Shown: positions 11,355 to 20,087 of the stretch, in pieces
How the letters are laid out: each line of letters opens with the position of its first letter
Numbering within the stretch: the first letter of the stretch is position 1
DNA from: DASYQD01 sp963846495
GTDB taxonomy: Bacteria > Acidobacteriota > Thermoanaerobaculia > Multivoradales > JAIOJS01
Direction of reading: 5' to 3'
DNA: 64,000 nucleotides
Assembly (NCBI GenBank): GCA_963846495.1
Contig: CAWJWP010000013.1
Location: forward strand, 124,001-188,000
Notes under the pieces: generated by a model
What the model saw: the letters and a program-made list of their open reading frames with translations, nothing else
Told to the model about the DNA's origin: nothing
The model's database searches: none
Position numbers and translations under genes: made by a program

Positions 11355-11926
11355 TCGAGCTTCGCGAGGAGATCGCGCCAGGCGCGCCCGCGGTGGCCGA
11401 GGCGGTCCTTGTCGGCGGCGGGCAGCTCGCCGTAGGTGCGCTGCTCGCCGTCGGGCAAGAACGCCGGGTCCCAGCCGAAGCCGCCGGTGCCGCGCGGCTC
11501 GACGAGCGTGCCTTCCGTCGTGCCCTCGCCGATCACCTCGCGCTCGCCGTCGGTCCACAGCAGCGCGCAGCGGGCGGTGACGCGGGCGTCGCCGAGCGCC
11601 AGCGCGGTGCGCGCGATGCCGGCGGGACCGATCGCCGCCAGCATCCACTTCACGAGCGGGCCCGGGAAGCCGTTGAGCGCGGCGAGCTCGAGGCCGGTCT
11701 CCTCCACCACCACTGGGCGCCGCAGCTGGCGAAACGCCTCGGCGCCCTTGGCGCGCAGCACCTCGATCAGGTCGAGCGACTGCGGCTCGGGGAGGTCGAG
11801 CGGCACGCAGTCGACCGCAAAGCCGAGAATGCGCTCGGCCTCGGCGCGCTTGTCGGGGTTGCCGGTGACGAGGGTGAAGGGAACGCGAGCAGCGGCGGCG
11901 GCGGCGGTCGCGCCCGCGTCGCTCAC
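11348..11926 (-). CDS. rdgB: Non-canonical purine NTP pyrophosphatase (RdgB/HAM1 family)
   Basis: 192 residues from GTG 11926, which overlaps the stop of the adenylate cyclase gene (GTGA). The family hydrolyses dITP, ITP and XTP to monophosphates and keeps deaminated purines out of DNA and RNA. The diagnostic start FTLVTGNPDKRAEAERIL, the metal site VVEETGLELAALNGFPGPLVKWML, and TGGFGWDPAFLPDGEQRTYGEL are all present, as is the terminal KDRLGHRGRAWRDL. The N-terminus has an Ala-rich lead (SDAGATAAAAAARV). The length matches the family. Confidence 0.93.
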   Translation of the reverse strand: MSDAGATAAAAAARVPFTLVTGNPDKRAEAERILGFAVDCVPLDLPEPQSLDLIEVLRAKGAEAFRQLRRPVVVEETGLELAALNGFPGPLVKWMLAAIGPAGIARTALALGDARVTARCALLWTDGEREVIGEGTTEGTLVEPRGTGGFGWDPAFLPDGEQRTYGELPAADKDRLGHRGRAWRDLLAKLDQ

Positions 11927-13587
11927 TCCGCCCACTGCACGCGATAGACCGGCACCTTCTGCACCAGCCCCTTGAGCGAGAAGTCGCCGAGCGACTCGGT
12001 CTGGAACTCGCCGTTGGTGCCGGCGAGCTCGGCCAGCGTGGCGCCGCCGATGACGATCTCCCCGGGGCCCGTCGCCGCCTGCTCGAGCCGCGCCGCCACG
12101 TTCACCGTGTTGCCGAGCACCGTGTAGTCGACGCGCTTGTTGCTGCCCACGTCGCCCACCACCACCGGGCCGCTGTTGAGGGCGATGCGCGACAGCAGCG
12201 GCGCCGCGCCGCGCGACGCCCGCTCGTCGTTCCATCGCTTGATCGAGCGCTGGATGGCGACCGCCGCGCGCACCGCGCGCTGCGCGTGGTCGGGCTGCGG
12301 CATCGGCGCGCCGAAGAACGCCATCACGCAGTCGCCGATGAATTTGTCGAGGGTGCCGCCGTGGTCAAAGATCGCCTCCACCGAGTGGGTGAAGAACCCT
12401 TCGAGCGCCTCGGCGACGTCCTCCGGCGGCAGGTTCTCCGCCATCGGCGTGAAGCCGACGACGTCGGCGAAGAGCACGGTGACACGCGCCGATTTCAGCC
12501 GATGCACGGCCTCCTCGGCGATGTCGCCTTGCTGCATCACCAGCTCGATCACCGCCGGCGAGTGGTAGCGCTCGAGGCGGCTGCGCATCTGCCGCTCGTG
12601 CTCGACCCGCTCGGCGTTGCGGATGCGCTCGACCGCCACCGCCGCGTAGTTGGCGAGGGCGGTGAAGAGGTCGAGGTCGCCCTCGTTGAAGGTGCCGGCG
12701 TGGAACGGCGAGTCCACCTGCATGACGCCGATGATGTTGTCGCTCGACCACAGCGGCGCGCACATCGCCGAGCGGATGTGGTGGATGCGGATCGACTCGC
12801 CGGTGGCGAGGCGCTGGTCGGACTGCGCGTCGTAGGTGAGCAGCGCCACGCGCTCGCGCATCACCGCCTCGAGCATGGTGCGCGAGACCGGCACCTCGGC
12901 GGGGCGGATCTCCACCTTGTCGCCGATGCGCGACAGCTCGCAAATCAAATCGCCGCTCGCGTCGTCGCGCAGCAGGATGAAGCCGCGGTCGACCGACAGC
13001 GCCTCGAAGCCCACCGAGAGCACCGTCTCGAGCACCTCGTAGGCCGAGTTGGCCTTGATCAGCATGCGCGCGAGCCGCGTCATGATGCCGAAGATGGTGT
13101 TGCTGTAGGCCTGGTCGAGCGCCTTGCGCTTGTCCTCGCGCCGGCGCTCGGGGGAGAGGATCTGCTCGAGGCCGTAGTCGGCCGAGAAATCGGCGAGACG
13201 GCGCACGATCGTCGCCGAGGAGATGCCGGCGCCGGGGTGTGCGCCCGGCGGCGGCGCGACGCCCGCCTGCTGCAGCGCCTCGGTGGGGCCGGCCGCGTGG
13301 GTGAGCTCGCCCTCGACGAGGAACTCGAAGATCCCCACCTTCAAGCGGTCGGCGCTGCGCAGCGGCGCCTTCTTGACGGTGACGCCGTTGACCTGCACCC
13401 CGTTGGTGCTCTTCAGGTCGTAGACGAACCAGCCGCCGGGCTCGCGGCGCAGCGCGGCGTGGCGGCGGGAGACCGAGAAGTCGGGCAGCACGACGTCGTT
13501 GTCGCTGCCGCGGCCGAGGCGGACCTCGTCGTTCTCCAGCGGGAAGAAACGCTCCCGCCCGTCGATGACGCCGCGAAGCCTGAACAT
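11923..13587 (-). CDS. FHA-GAF-adenylate cyclase (class III)
   Basis: 554 residues from ATG 13587 in three parts. An FHA domain (about 1-95: VRLGRGSDNDVVLPDFSVSRRHAAL, KSTNGVQVNG) binds phosphothreonine partners. A GAF domain lies at about 165-330 (YEVLETVLSVGFEALSVDRGFILL, ALANYAAVAVERIRNAER). A class III cyclase catalytic domain spans about 355-550. The catalytic part has the metal-binding Asp in VTVLFADVVGFTPMAE and GGTLDKFIGDCVMAFFG. Its DKFIGD Lys and VDYTVLGNTVNVAARLE Asp are the pair that selects ATP, so cAMP is the likely product. No membrane segment is seen, so it is cytosolic. It shares a strand and tight spacing with rdgB and arcB. Kinase-dependent recruitment through FHA is inference. 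Confidence 0.93.
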   Translation of the reverse strand: MFRLRGVIDGRERFFPLENDEVRLGRGSDNDVVLPDFSVSRRHAALRREPGGWFVYDLKSTNGVQVNGVTVKKAPLRSADRLKVGIFEFLVEGELTHAAGPTEALQQAGVAPPPGAHPGAGISSATIVRRLADFSADYGLEQILSPERRREDKRKALDQAYSNTIFGIMTRLARMLIKANSAYEVLETVLSVGFEALSVDRGFILLRDDASGDLICELSRIGDKVEIRPAEVPVSRTMLEAVMRERVALLTYDAQSDQRLATGESIRIHHIRSAMCAPLWSSDNIIGVMQVDSPFHAGTFNEGDLDLFTALANYAAVAVERIRNAERVEHERQMRSRLERYHSPAVIELVMQQGDIAEEAVHRLKSARVTVLFADVVGFTPMAENLPPEDVAEALEGFFTHSVEAIFDHGGTLDKFIGDCVMAFFGAPMPQPDHAQRAVRAAVAIQRSIKRWNDERASRGAAPLLSRIALNSGPVVVGDVGSNKRVDYTVLGNTVNVAARLEQAATGPGEIVIGGATLAELAGTNGEFQTESLGDFSLKGLVQKVPVYRVQWAE

Positions 13588-13638
13588 GCTCGTGGCGATC
13601 TTAGCAGCGGCCGATGAGAGCGGGCCCGCGTCGGAAGG

Positions 13639-14568
13639 TCAGCTCGGCTGGCCGGCGGCGCCGAGCAGCCAGAGCAGGATCGCCTTCTGCACGTGGAGGC
13701 GGTTCTCGGCTTCGTCGAAGACGCGGCTCTGCGGGCCGTCGATGACTTCCGCGCCGACCTCCTCGCCGCGGTGGGCGGGCAGGCAATGGAGGAAGACCGC
13801 CTCCGGCTTCGCCGCCGCCATGAGAGCACCGTCGACCGTCCAGCCGGCGAAGGCCTGCCGGCGCGCCTCCGCCTCGCCCTCCTGCCCCATCGACGCCCAG
13901 ACGTCGGTGTAGACGGCAGAGGCGCCGCGCACCGCCTCGCGCGGATCGTGCGTGAGCACGAGCGAGGTGCCGGCGGCGGCCGCGTCCTGGCGCGCCAGGT
14001 CGACGTAGTGCGGCTTGGGCTCGAAGCCGGGCGGCGTGGCGACGGCGACGTCCATGCCGACCTTCGGCCCGCCGAACATCAGCGAGTGCGCGACGTTGTT
14101 GCCATCGCCGACATAGGCGATCTTGCGTCCGCGCAGGTCGCCGAAGACCTCGCGCAACGTGAAGTAGTCGGCCATCCCCTGGCACGGGTGGAGCTCGTCG
14201 GTGAGGCCGTTGATCACCGGCACGCTGCCGAAGCGGGCGAGGTCGAGCACCGTCTGGTGCGCAAAGGTGCGCGCCATGATCACGTCGACGTAGCGCGACA
14301 GCACCTGCGCGGTGTCCGCGATCGGCTCGCCGCGGCCGAGCTGGATGTCGCGCGAGGAGAGGAAGAGCGCGTGCCCGCCGAGCTGCGTCATCCCCACCTC
14401 GAAGCTCACCCGCGTGCGGGTCGAGGACTTCTCGAAGATCATCGCCAGGCTCTTGCCGGCGAGCGTGGTGGCGAAGCGCTGCGGCTCGCGCTTCAAGTCG
14501 GCGGTGAGCGCGAAGACCGAGTCCACCTCGGCGGCGGTGTAGTCGTGGATCGAGAGGAAGTGGCGCAT
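13639..14568 (-). CDS. arcB: Ornithine carbamoyltransferase, probably catabolic (ArcB)
   Basis: 309 residues from ATG 14568 (MRHFLSIHDYTAAEV). OTCase interconverts citrulline plus phosphate with ornithine plus carbamoyl phosphate. Clear signatures are the carbamoyl-phosphate loop FEKSSTRTRVSFEVG, MARTFAHQTV, ELHPCQGMADYFTL, and HCLPAHRGEEV with the conserved Cys. The sequence alone does not separate the anabolic (argF) from the catabolic (arcB) form. The arginine deiminase gene lies directly upstream on the same strand, so the catabolic direction is favoured. The 104-base gap to arcA is mostly filled by a dispersed repeat. No carbamate kinase gene is in the window, so the ATP-yielding step must be encoded elsewhere, if present. 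Confidence 0.9.
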   Translation of the reverse strand: MRHFLSIHDYTAAEVDSVFALTADLKREPQRFATTLAGKSLAMIFEKSSTRTRVSFEVGMTQLGGHALFLSSRDIQLGRGEPIADTAQVLSRYVDVIMARTFAHQTVLDLARFGSVPVINGLTDELHPCQGMADYFTLREVFGDLRGRKIAYVGDGNNVAHSLMFGGPKVGMDVAVATPPGFEPKPHYVDLARQDAAAAGTSLVLTHDPREAVRGASAVYTDVWASMGQEGEAEARRQAFAGWTVDGALMAAAKPEAVFLHCLPAHRGEEVGAEVIDGPQSRVFDEAENRLHVQKAILLWLLGAAGQPS

Positions 14569-14590
14569 CAGTCGAAGGTCCTTTACGTAT

Positions 14591-14669
14591 CGGTCATTGC
14601 GAGGAGCGCAGCGACGAAGCAATCTCGATGTCGAGATGGGCTACGGCCGCTTCGCGGCGTCGCGACGAC
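14591..14669. repeat. Dispersed 'CEERSDEA'-type repeat, copy 2
   Basis: The block begins CATTGCGAGGAGCGCAGCG and continues through ACGAAGCAATCTCGATG. The second half, CTACGGCCGCTTCGCGGCG, runs into TCGCGACGACGG. It fills nearly all of the gap between arcA and arcB and matches copy 1 (3722-3801) in order and length. Transcripts of the arc genes would carry it as a structured spacer. Confidence 0.8.
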
Positions 14670-14672
14670 GGG

Positions 14673-15941
14673 TCACAGGCTCTCGCGCTCGAGCGGCATC
14701 GTCATGCAGCGCGGGCCGCCGCGGGCGCGCGACAGCTCGCGGCCGGAGAAGGTGATCACCGTCGGCCCGCTGCCGAGGTCGGGCGCGGCGAGCGCCTCCT
14801 CGCTGCTGAGCACGTGCCAGCCGCGCGCCGCGAGACCGTCGGTCGTGTGGCGGTTCTTGTGGTAGAGGAAGATGACGCCGGGCGCCACCGCGAAGGCGTT
14901 GGCGCCGTCGGTCCACTGCTCGCGCTGCTGCTCGAGGAAGTCGTCGCCGCCGCAGGGCACCATCTCGAGCTCGAGGCCGAGCGCCGCGAGCGCGCCGAGC
15001 AGCGAGTCCTGCAGCGTGAAGGTGAGCTCGCCGCTGCCGAGGTCGACGCGGTAGACGCGCGCCGACTCGGGGCCGCCGGGCTTCACGACCGGCGCGTAGG
15101 CGATGCAGAGGTGACGGTCGACGATCGTAAAGACCGTGTCGAGGTGCATGAAGGCGCGCCGCGGCGGCAGCTCGACGGCGATGAGATGACGGAACGACGT
15201 GTCCTCGCGCCGCAGGTAGTCGGCGAAGGCCTCGAGGCCGCGCCGGTTCGTGCGCTCGCTGATGCCGACGAGGAGCAGCTCGGGCGAGGCGACCAGCACG
15301 TCGCCGCCTTCGAGGCTCGGATACGGGTACACCGGACCGTAGTCCGGCGTCGCGTGCGGCGGCGAGTGCACCTCGAAGAGGTCCTCGTAGCCGGCGAGCG
15401 CCGGGTGGTGGCGGAAGACGGTACCGGCGAGCAACGGCTCGCGCTCGCGCGCCTCGGTGGCCATCGACGACAGCACGACGCGGTTGCCGACGACGAACTG
15501 CGGGTCACGCTGAAAGAAGTAGTTGGGCACCGGCAGCAGGTCGAAGAGGCCGCCGCCGCGGCGCGGCGGGTCATCGCTACGCAGGCCGCCGACGAGACCC
15601 TCGGCGAGCTCGTCGGGCGGCAGCGACTCGAGGCGGCGCAGCGCGCGCTCGGAGATGCGGTGGTGCGGCTCGGCGAGACCGCGCAGCAGCTCACGGCGCG
15701 CGTCCTCGTCATGGCCGAGGACGTCGGCGAGAAGCTTGGTCGCGTCGAGGGTCTCGACGCCGAGCCGCTCGAGGAGGAGCCGGAAGGTGTCGTGCTCGCC
15801 GCGCGCCTCCTCGCCGTCGAGGATGTCGTCGAAGAGGAGGTGCTCCATCATCGCCGGCACCATCCAGTCGATCTCGCGGCCGGGGCGGTGCAGCAGCACG
15901 CGGCGCAGGCGGCCGATCTCCGAATACACCGAAAGAGGCAT
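14673..15941 (-). CDS. arcA: Arginine deiminase (ArcA)
   Basis: 422 residues from ATG 15941 (MPLSVYSEIGRLRRVLLHRPG). It hydrolyses arginine to citrulline and ammonia in the cytoplasm, the first step of the arginine deiminase pathway. Family landmarks in order are the start RRVLLHRPG, LPVPNYFFQRDPQFVVGN (the FxRDP motif with the catalytic Asp), SLEGGDVLV, FMHLDTVFTIVD with the catalytic His, and the C-terminal GGPRCMTMPLER with the nucleophilic Cys. The length fits the family. It is the first gene of an apparent minus-strand group (arcA, arcB, cyclase, rdgB) and is divergent from purB. Roles in energy supply or acid resistance are known for the pathway but not shown here. Confidence 0.95.
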   Translation of the reverse strand: MPLSVYSEIGRLRRVLLHRPGREIDWMVPAMMEHLLFDDILDGEEARGEHDTFRLLLERLGVETLDATKLLADVLGHDEDARRELLRGLAEPHHRISERALRRLESLPPDELAEGLVGGLRSDDPPRRGGGLFDLLPVPNYFFQRDPQFVVGNRVVLSSMATEAREREPLLAGTVFRHHPALAGYEDLFEVHSPPHATPDYGPVYPYPSLEGGDVLVASPELLLVGISERTNRRGLEAFADYLRREDTSFRHLIAVELPPRRAFMHLDTVFTIVDRHLCIAYAPVVKPGGPESARVYRVDLGSGELTFTLQDSLLGALAALGLELEMVPCGGDDFLEQQREQWTDGANAFAVAPGVIFLYHKNRHTTDGLAARGWHVLSSEEALAAPDLGSGPTVITFSGRELSRARGGPRCMTMPLERESL

Positions 15942-16144
15942 GGGGAGCGCTCCCGATCCTCGGCTGCGGTCGCGAAGCGGAGGAGCCGCCGCGCGGAAGC
16001 CGAGGCATCTGTGTCGTCTGTCGGTCGAGGCGGGGGCGGGCGCGAGAGGCAGCTAGAGCCGGGTGCGCCGCCGGCGCGCGACTGTATCAAAGGTCGGAGA
16101 GAGGGCTGCCGCGACGGCTCCGCCAGCGTCCTCGCGACCAGCAA

Positions 16145-16177
16145 CGTCATCGCGAGCGTAGCGAAGCGATCTCGATG
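16145..16177. repeat. Partial copy of the 'CEERSDEA'-type repeat
   Basis: The stretch CGTCATCGCGAGCGTAGCG, followed by AAGCGATCTCGATG, is a shortened and diverged form of the repeat seen at 3722-3801 and 14591-14669. It lies in the 271-base divergent region between arcA and purB, about 35 bases upstream of the purB start. Any promoter or leader of purB must accommodate it. Nothing else was recognised in that gap. Confidence 0.55.
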
Positions 16178-16212
16178 CCGAACGCATCAAGGGTGTAGGA
16201 GAATCGCGCGCG

Positions 16213-17628
16213 ATGGAGCCCACCAATCCCCTCTACGACCGCTACGCCAGCCGCGAGATGGCGGCGGTGTTCTCGCCGCGCCATCGCTACGAGACCTGGC
16301 GCCGGCTGTGGGTGACGCTGGCCGAGTGCCAGGCCGAGCTCGGGCTGCCGATCACGGCTGAGCAGATCGCCGCACTGCGACGCGTCGAGGGCGAGATCGA
16401 CTTCGCGCGCGTCGCCGAGCTCGAGCGCGCGACGCGGCACGACGTGGTGGCGCACCTGCGCCACTTCGCCGAGCTGGCCGGCGAGGCGGGCGGCGTGCTC
16501 CACCTCGGCGCGACGAGCGCATTCCTCACCGACAACGCCGACGTGCTGCTGCAGCGCGAGGGGCTGGAGCTGCTGGAGGGGCGTCTCGCGGCGGTGGCGG
16601 CGGCGCTCGCGGCATTCGCCGAGCGCTGGGCGGAGCTGCCCTGCCTCGCCTACACCCACTTCCAGCCCGCGCAGCTCACCACCGTCGGCAAGCGCGCCTG
16701 CCTGTGGATCCAGGACTTCCTGATCGACCTCGACGAAATCGAGCGCCGGCGCCGCGAGCTGCGCTGCCGCGGCGTCAAGGGCACGACGGGCACGCAGGCG
16801 AGCTTCTTGACGCTCTTCGACGGCGACGAGGCGAAGGTGCGCGAGCTCGACCGCCGCTTCGCCGAGCGCCTCGGCTTCGCTGGCACCTTCCCGGTCACCG
16901 GCCAGACCTACACGCGCAAGCAGGACAGCCAAGTGCTGTTCGCGCTCGCCGGCATCGGCGAGAGCTGCCACAAGTACGGCACCGACCTGCGGCTGCTGCA
17001 GGGCGTCGGCGAGCTCGCCGAGCCGTTCGACGAGAAGCAGGTGGGCTCCTCGGCGATGGCCTACAAGCGCAACCCGGTGCGCGCCGAGCGCATGTGCGGC
17101 CTGGCGCGGCGGCTGCTCACCGACGCAGCGAACGGCCCGCTCAACACCGCGACGCAGTGGCTCGAGCGCAGCCTCGACGACTCCGCCAACCGGCGGCTGG
17201 TGATCCCCGACGCGTTCCTGACCGCGGATGCATGCGCGAACCTCGCGGCGCACATCGCGCAGGGGCTGCGCGTGCGCGAGCAAACGGTGGCGCGGCGCGT
17301 GCGACAAGAGCTGCCTTTCATGGCCACCGAGAGCTGGCTGATGACGGCGTCGCTGCGTGGCGGCGACCGCCAGGAGCTGCACGAACGCCTACGGCAGCAC
17401 TCGCTCGCCGCGCAAGAAGCCGTCGAGCGCGGCGAGGGCAATCCGTTGGTGAGCAGCGTCGCCGGCGACGCTGCTTTCGGGCTCACGCAGAGCGAGATGG
17501 AAGCGGTGCTCGAGCCGTCGCGCTTCACCGGCCGCGCCGCCGCGCAGACGCGCGAGCTCCTCGCCGAAGTCGTGCGCCCGCGCCTCGCGCGCGCCACCGC
17601 CGCCGGCGTCGAAGCACCTCGCGTATAG
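16213..17628 (+). CDS. purB: Adenylosuccinate lyase (PurB)
   Basis: 471 residues from ATG 16213. It cleaves SAICAR to AICAR and adenylosuccinate to AMP in purine synthesis. The fumarase/aspartase-superfamily signature GSSAMAYKRNPVRAERM is present. So are RHDVVAHLRHF, LHLGATSAFLTDNADV, and AYTHFQPAQLTTVGKRACLW with the catalytic His. The C-terminal AdSL helical domain follows (ESWLMTASLRGGDRQELHE). The length and the RHDV/THFQPA spacing match the longer, eukaryote-like purB subtype. It is monocistronic in appearance, divergent from arcA and followed by an unrelated lipoprotein gene. Confidence 0.95.
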   Translation: MEPTNPLYDRYASREMAAVFSPRHRYETWRRLWVTLAECQAELGLPITAEQIAALRRVEGEIDFARVAELERATRHDVVAHLRHFAELAGEAGGVLHLGATSAFLTDNADVLLQREGLELLEGRLAAVAAALAAFAERWAELPCLAYTHFQPAQLTTVGKRACLWIQDFLIDLDEIERRRRELRCRGVKGTTGTQASFLTLFDGDEAKVRELDRRFAERLGFAGTFPVTGQTYTRKQDSQVLFALAGIGESCHKYGTDLRLLQGVGELAEPFDEKQVGSSAMAYKRNPVRAERMCGLARRLLTDAANGPLNTATQWLERSLDDSANRRLVIPDAFLTADACANLAAHIAQGLRVREQTVARRVRQELPFMATESWLMTASLRGGDRQELHERLRQHSLAAQEAVERGEGNPLVSSVAGDAAFGLTQSEMEAVLEPSRFTGRAAAQTRELLAEVVRPRLARATAAGVEAPRV

Positions 17629-17719
17629 CCGCGCGCTGGGCCGACGGCGCGGGCCAACGCGTTGCGGTCCTCGACTCGCGAACGTTGCCGTCTATGCTCT
17701 TCTCACATAACCTCGGGCG

Positions 17720-20017
17720 GTGCGCAACGACTGGGTCATCCTGGCTCTGCCGCTTGTTGTCGCTCTCGGCACCGGCTGCCGTTCGATGCTTCCCGCAAGC
17801 TCCGAGACGGGTTCGCCCGCAGCTGCGCTGGGCGCAGCGACCGACGAATCGGCAGCGCCCTCCGCACAGGCCGCGATCGACGAGGCGCTGGTTGGCCTCT
17901 CCTTCGAGGGAGGGCGAGTTGTGGTGCGCGGTGGTGCGACGACGGAACGCTCGCCCGCCGATCGTCTGCTCGCCGAGGGCTTCGCCCATCTGCACCGTGG
18001 CGGCAGCGTCGAAGCCGTTGCAGCATTCGCCGCTGCCGTGCGGGCCGCTCCGGACCGGCCGGTCGCCTATGAGGCGCTGGCCCGGGCGCTCGTCTACCGG
18101 AATCGGCTCGAGCAGGCGATGGGCTGCCTGCGCACCGCGGCGGCGCTCGATCCCGCCCGCGCCACACCTCTCTATGAAATGGCGCGAGTCGAGCGCATGC
18201 GCAACCACCTCCCGGAGGCGATCCATGGCTGGCAGCGCACGCTCGACCTCGAGCCGGGCCATGGCCGGGCCCATGCCCGCCTCGCCGCCGCCCTTTGGCA
18301 CGCGGGCGACCTCGAGGGCGCCCGCCACCACTACGACCAGGCGCGCGAGCTCGGCGGCATGCCGGCGCGCCAGCTCGAATCCCTGATCGGCCCGCAACCG
18401 GCTACAGCCCCGGGAGTGGCCGTCGGCAGCAGCGAAGCGCCGCAGATCTCGGAGCCCGTGCAGCTCGACATCGACGGGGCTCACGCCGCAGAGGTCTCCG
18501 TGGCGGCAGCGGGAGACCGCGTCGCGGTGGCATGGAACGACGAGCGGGAGCCGGGTGAGGCCGGCGGCTGGCGGCTGGGCGTCGCCCTCAGCGACGACGC
18601 CGGCGTCACCTGGTCCGGCCAGCTCCTACGACCACCCGGTGGGTCGGCGAGGGACTCACAGGGCGATCCGATGACCGCCGTCGATCCCATCACCGGCGAT
18701 CTCTGGGTGGGTGGAATCGATTTCGGCGTCGGCGGCCAGGCTTACCTCGCCCGCTGGCCGGGGGAAGCCGCGGGCCTCGCTCCGCCGGTCACGGTCTACG
18801 ACGGCTTCAACGACAAAGGATTCGCTGCGGCCGGCCCGGCGCCCCACCTTCCGGGCGAGACTCTCCTGCACATCACCACCGTGCGCGGACTCCAGACCTC
18901 GGCGGATCGAGGCGCCACATGGTCGGCACCCATCCTTCTCGGCCCCGAAGGCGCTTTCGACCTGGGCCACGTGCCACGGGTCGACGCCGATGGGCGGCTG
19001 TACATCGTCTTTTGGGACTCCGACGACGGTATCTGGCTGCAGCGCAGCCTCGACGGCGGTGCCACCGTCGAGCCGGCGAAGCGGATCGCCACGCGGCTCG
19101 ACGCCTGGCCTGTTCACGACGGCTCCCGCTTCCCCGGCCTCTTCCGCGTGCCGCCGCTGCCGTTCATGACCGTCGACGCCGGCGGCCGGCTCTACGTCAC
19201 ATGGTCCGATACGACTGCCGTCGCCGACGGCAACAGCGACGTCGACCTGTACCTCATGCGTTCCGACGACCAGGGCGCGACCTGGACCACGCCGCGCCCG
19301 CTCCCCGGCGTGGGCAGGAGCGGCGACCAGTTCTTCTCGTGGATCGAGGCGGATGCGTTCGGGCGTCTCCACCTGCTGTGGTACGACACCCGCCACACCG
19401 TGCAGGCCGACGACACCCCTCACGGCATGCTCGACGTCTACTACGCCTGGAGCGACGACCAGGGGGCGAGCTGGACCGAGACGCGCTTGACCGCCGCTTC
19501 CTTCGACAGCTTCGGGATGGACTGGAAGCTCCTGCGGCAACAGTTCCTGGGCGACTACCTGGGACTGGGAGTCGCCGGTCGGCGCGTCTACGCCGGCTAT
19601 GCGACCAGCGCCTCCGGTGAGCTCGACCTCGTCGTGCAGCGGATCGACTTCAGTTCGTCGGCCAGCCAATGCCAGCCGGGCTCGACCACGCTCTGCCTGG
19701 ACGGCGCACGCTTCCGCGTCGAGGCGCGATGGGAGACGGGCGACGGCGGCACCGGCCTCGGCAGGGCGGTCACCCTGACGGACGAGACCGGCTACGTCTG
19801 GTTCTTCGGCGCCGACAACGTCGAGATGATCGTCAAGGTGCTCGACGGCTGCGCCGTCAACGGCCACAAGTGGGTGTTCCTCGCCGGTCTGACCAACGTG
19901 CGGGTGGTCGCGACGGTCACCGATACTCGAACCGGCGCCTTCCGCACCTACGAGAATCCTGCCGGCACGCCGTTCGCGCCGGTGCAGGACACCAGCGCCT
20001 TCGACACCTGCCCGTAG
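17720..20017 (+). CDS. Lipoprotein with TPR region, BNR/sialidase-like beta-propeller and a distinctive C-terminal domain
   Basis: 765 residues from GTG 17720. The N-terminus WVILALPLVVALGTGC ends in a lipobox, so the mature protein is probably lipid-anchored. Residues about 70-220 form three to four TPR-like helical pairs (ADRLLAEGFAHLHRGG, AYEALARALVYRNRLEQAM). Residues about 250-650 carry repeated BNR/Asp-box motifs (SDDAGVTW, SADRGATWS, SDDQGATWT, SDDQGASWT), as in sialidase-fold propellers. The last ~110 residues (LCLDGARFRVEARWE, GYVWFFGADNVEMIVKVLDGC, KWVFLAGLTNVRVVATV) look like a separate beta-domain. I recall that domain from Thermoanaerobaculia proteins but could not check this. 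Sialidase catalytic residues were not identified, so I do not call it an enzyme. A binding or surface-attached role is possible. Confidence 0.75.
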   Translation: MRNDWVILALPLVVALGTGCRSMLPASSETGSPAAALGAATDESAAPSAQAAIDEALVGLSFEGGRVVVRGGATTERSPADRLLAEGFAHLHRGGSVEAVAAFAAAVRAAPDRPVAYEALARALVYRNRLEQAMGCLRTAAALDPARATPLYEMARVERMRNHLPEAIHGWQRTLDLEPGHGRAHARLAAALWHAGDLEGARHHYDQARELGGMPARQLESLIGPQPATAPGVAVGSSEAPQISEPVQLDIDGAHAAEVSVAAAGDRVAVAWNDEREPGEAGGWRLGVALSDDAGVTWSGQLLRPPGGSARDSQGDPMTAVDPITGDLWVGGIDFGVGGQAYLARWPGEAAGLAPPVTVYDGFNDKGFAAAGPAPHLPGETLLHITTVRGLQTSADRGATWSAPILLGPEGAFDLGHVPRVDADGRLYIVFWDSDDGIWLQRSLDGGATVEPAKRIATRLDAWPVHDGSRFPGLFRVPPLPFMTVDAGGRLYVTWSDTTAVADGNSDVDLYLMRSDDQGATWTTPRPLPGVGRSGDQFFSWIEADAFGRLHLLWYDTRHTVQADDTPHGMLDVYYAWSDDQGASWTETRLTAASFDSFGMDWKLLRQQFLGDYLGLGVAGRRVYAGYATSASGELDLVVQRIDFSSSASQCQPGSTTLCLDGARFRVEARWETGDGGTGLGRAVTLTDETGYVWFFGADNVEMIVKVLDGCAVNGHKWVFLAGLTNVRVVATVTDTRTGAFRTYENPAGTPFAPVQDTSAFDTCP

Positions 20018-20087
20018 CAGCAGGGCCGACGGGCCAAGAGCCTGCGCCGACGGGCGCCGAGCCCTGTAGACTTTGGGGAGTCACGGT

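Noticed and set aside
14628..16361. A 577-residue plus-strand frame opposite arcA
   Set aside because: Arg/Ala/Glu-rich complement of a well-conserved gene with no ribosome-binding site and no recognisable motif.
17720..20017. A secreted sialidase
   Set aside because: Asp-box repeats are present but the catalytic Arg triad, Tyr and Glu of sialidases could not be identified.
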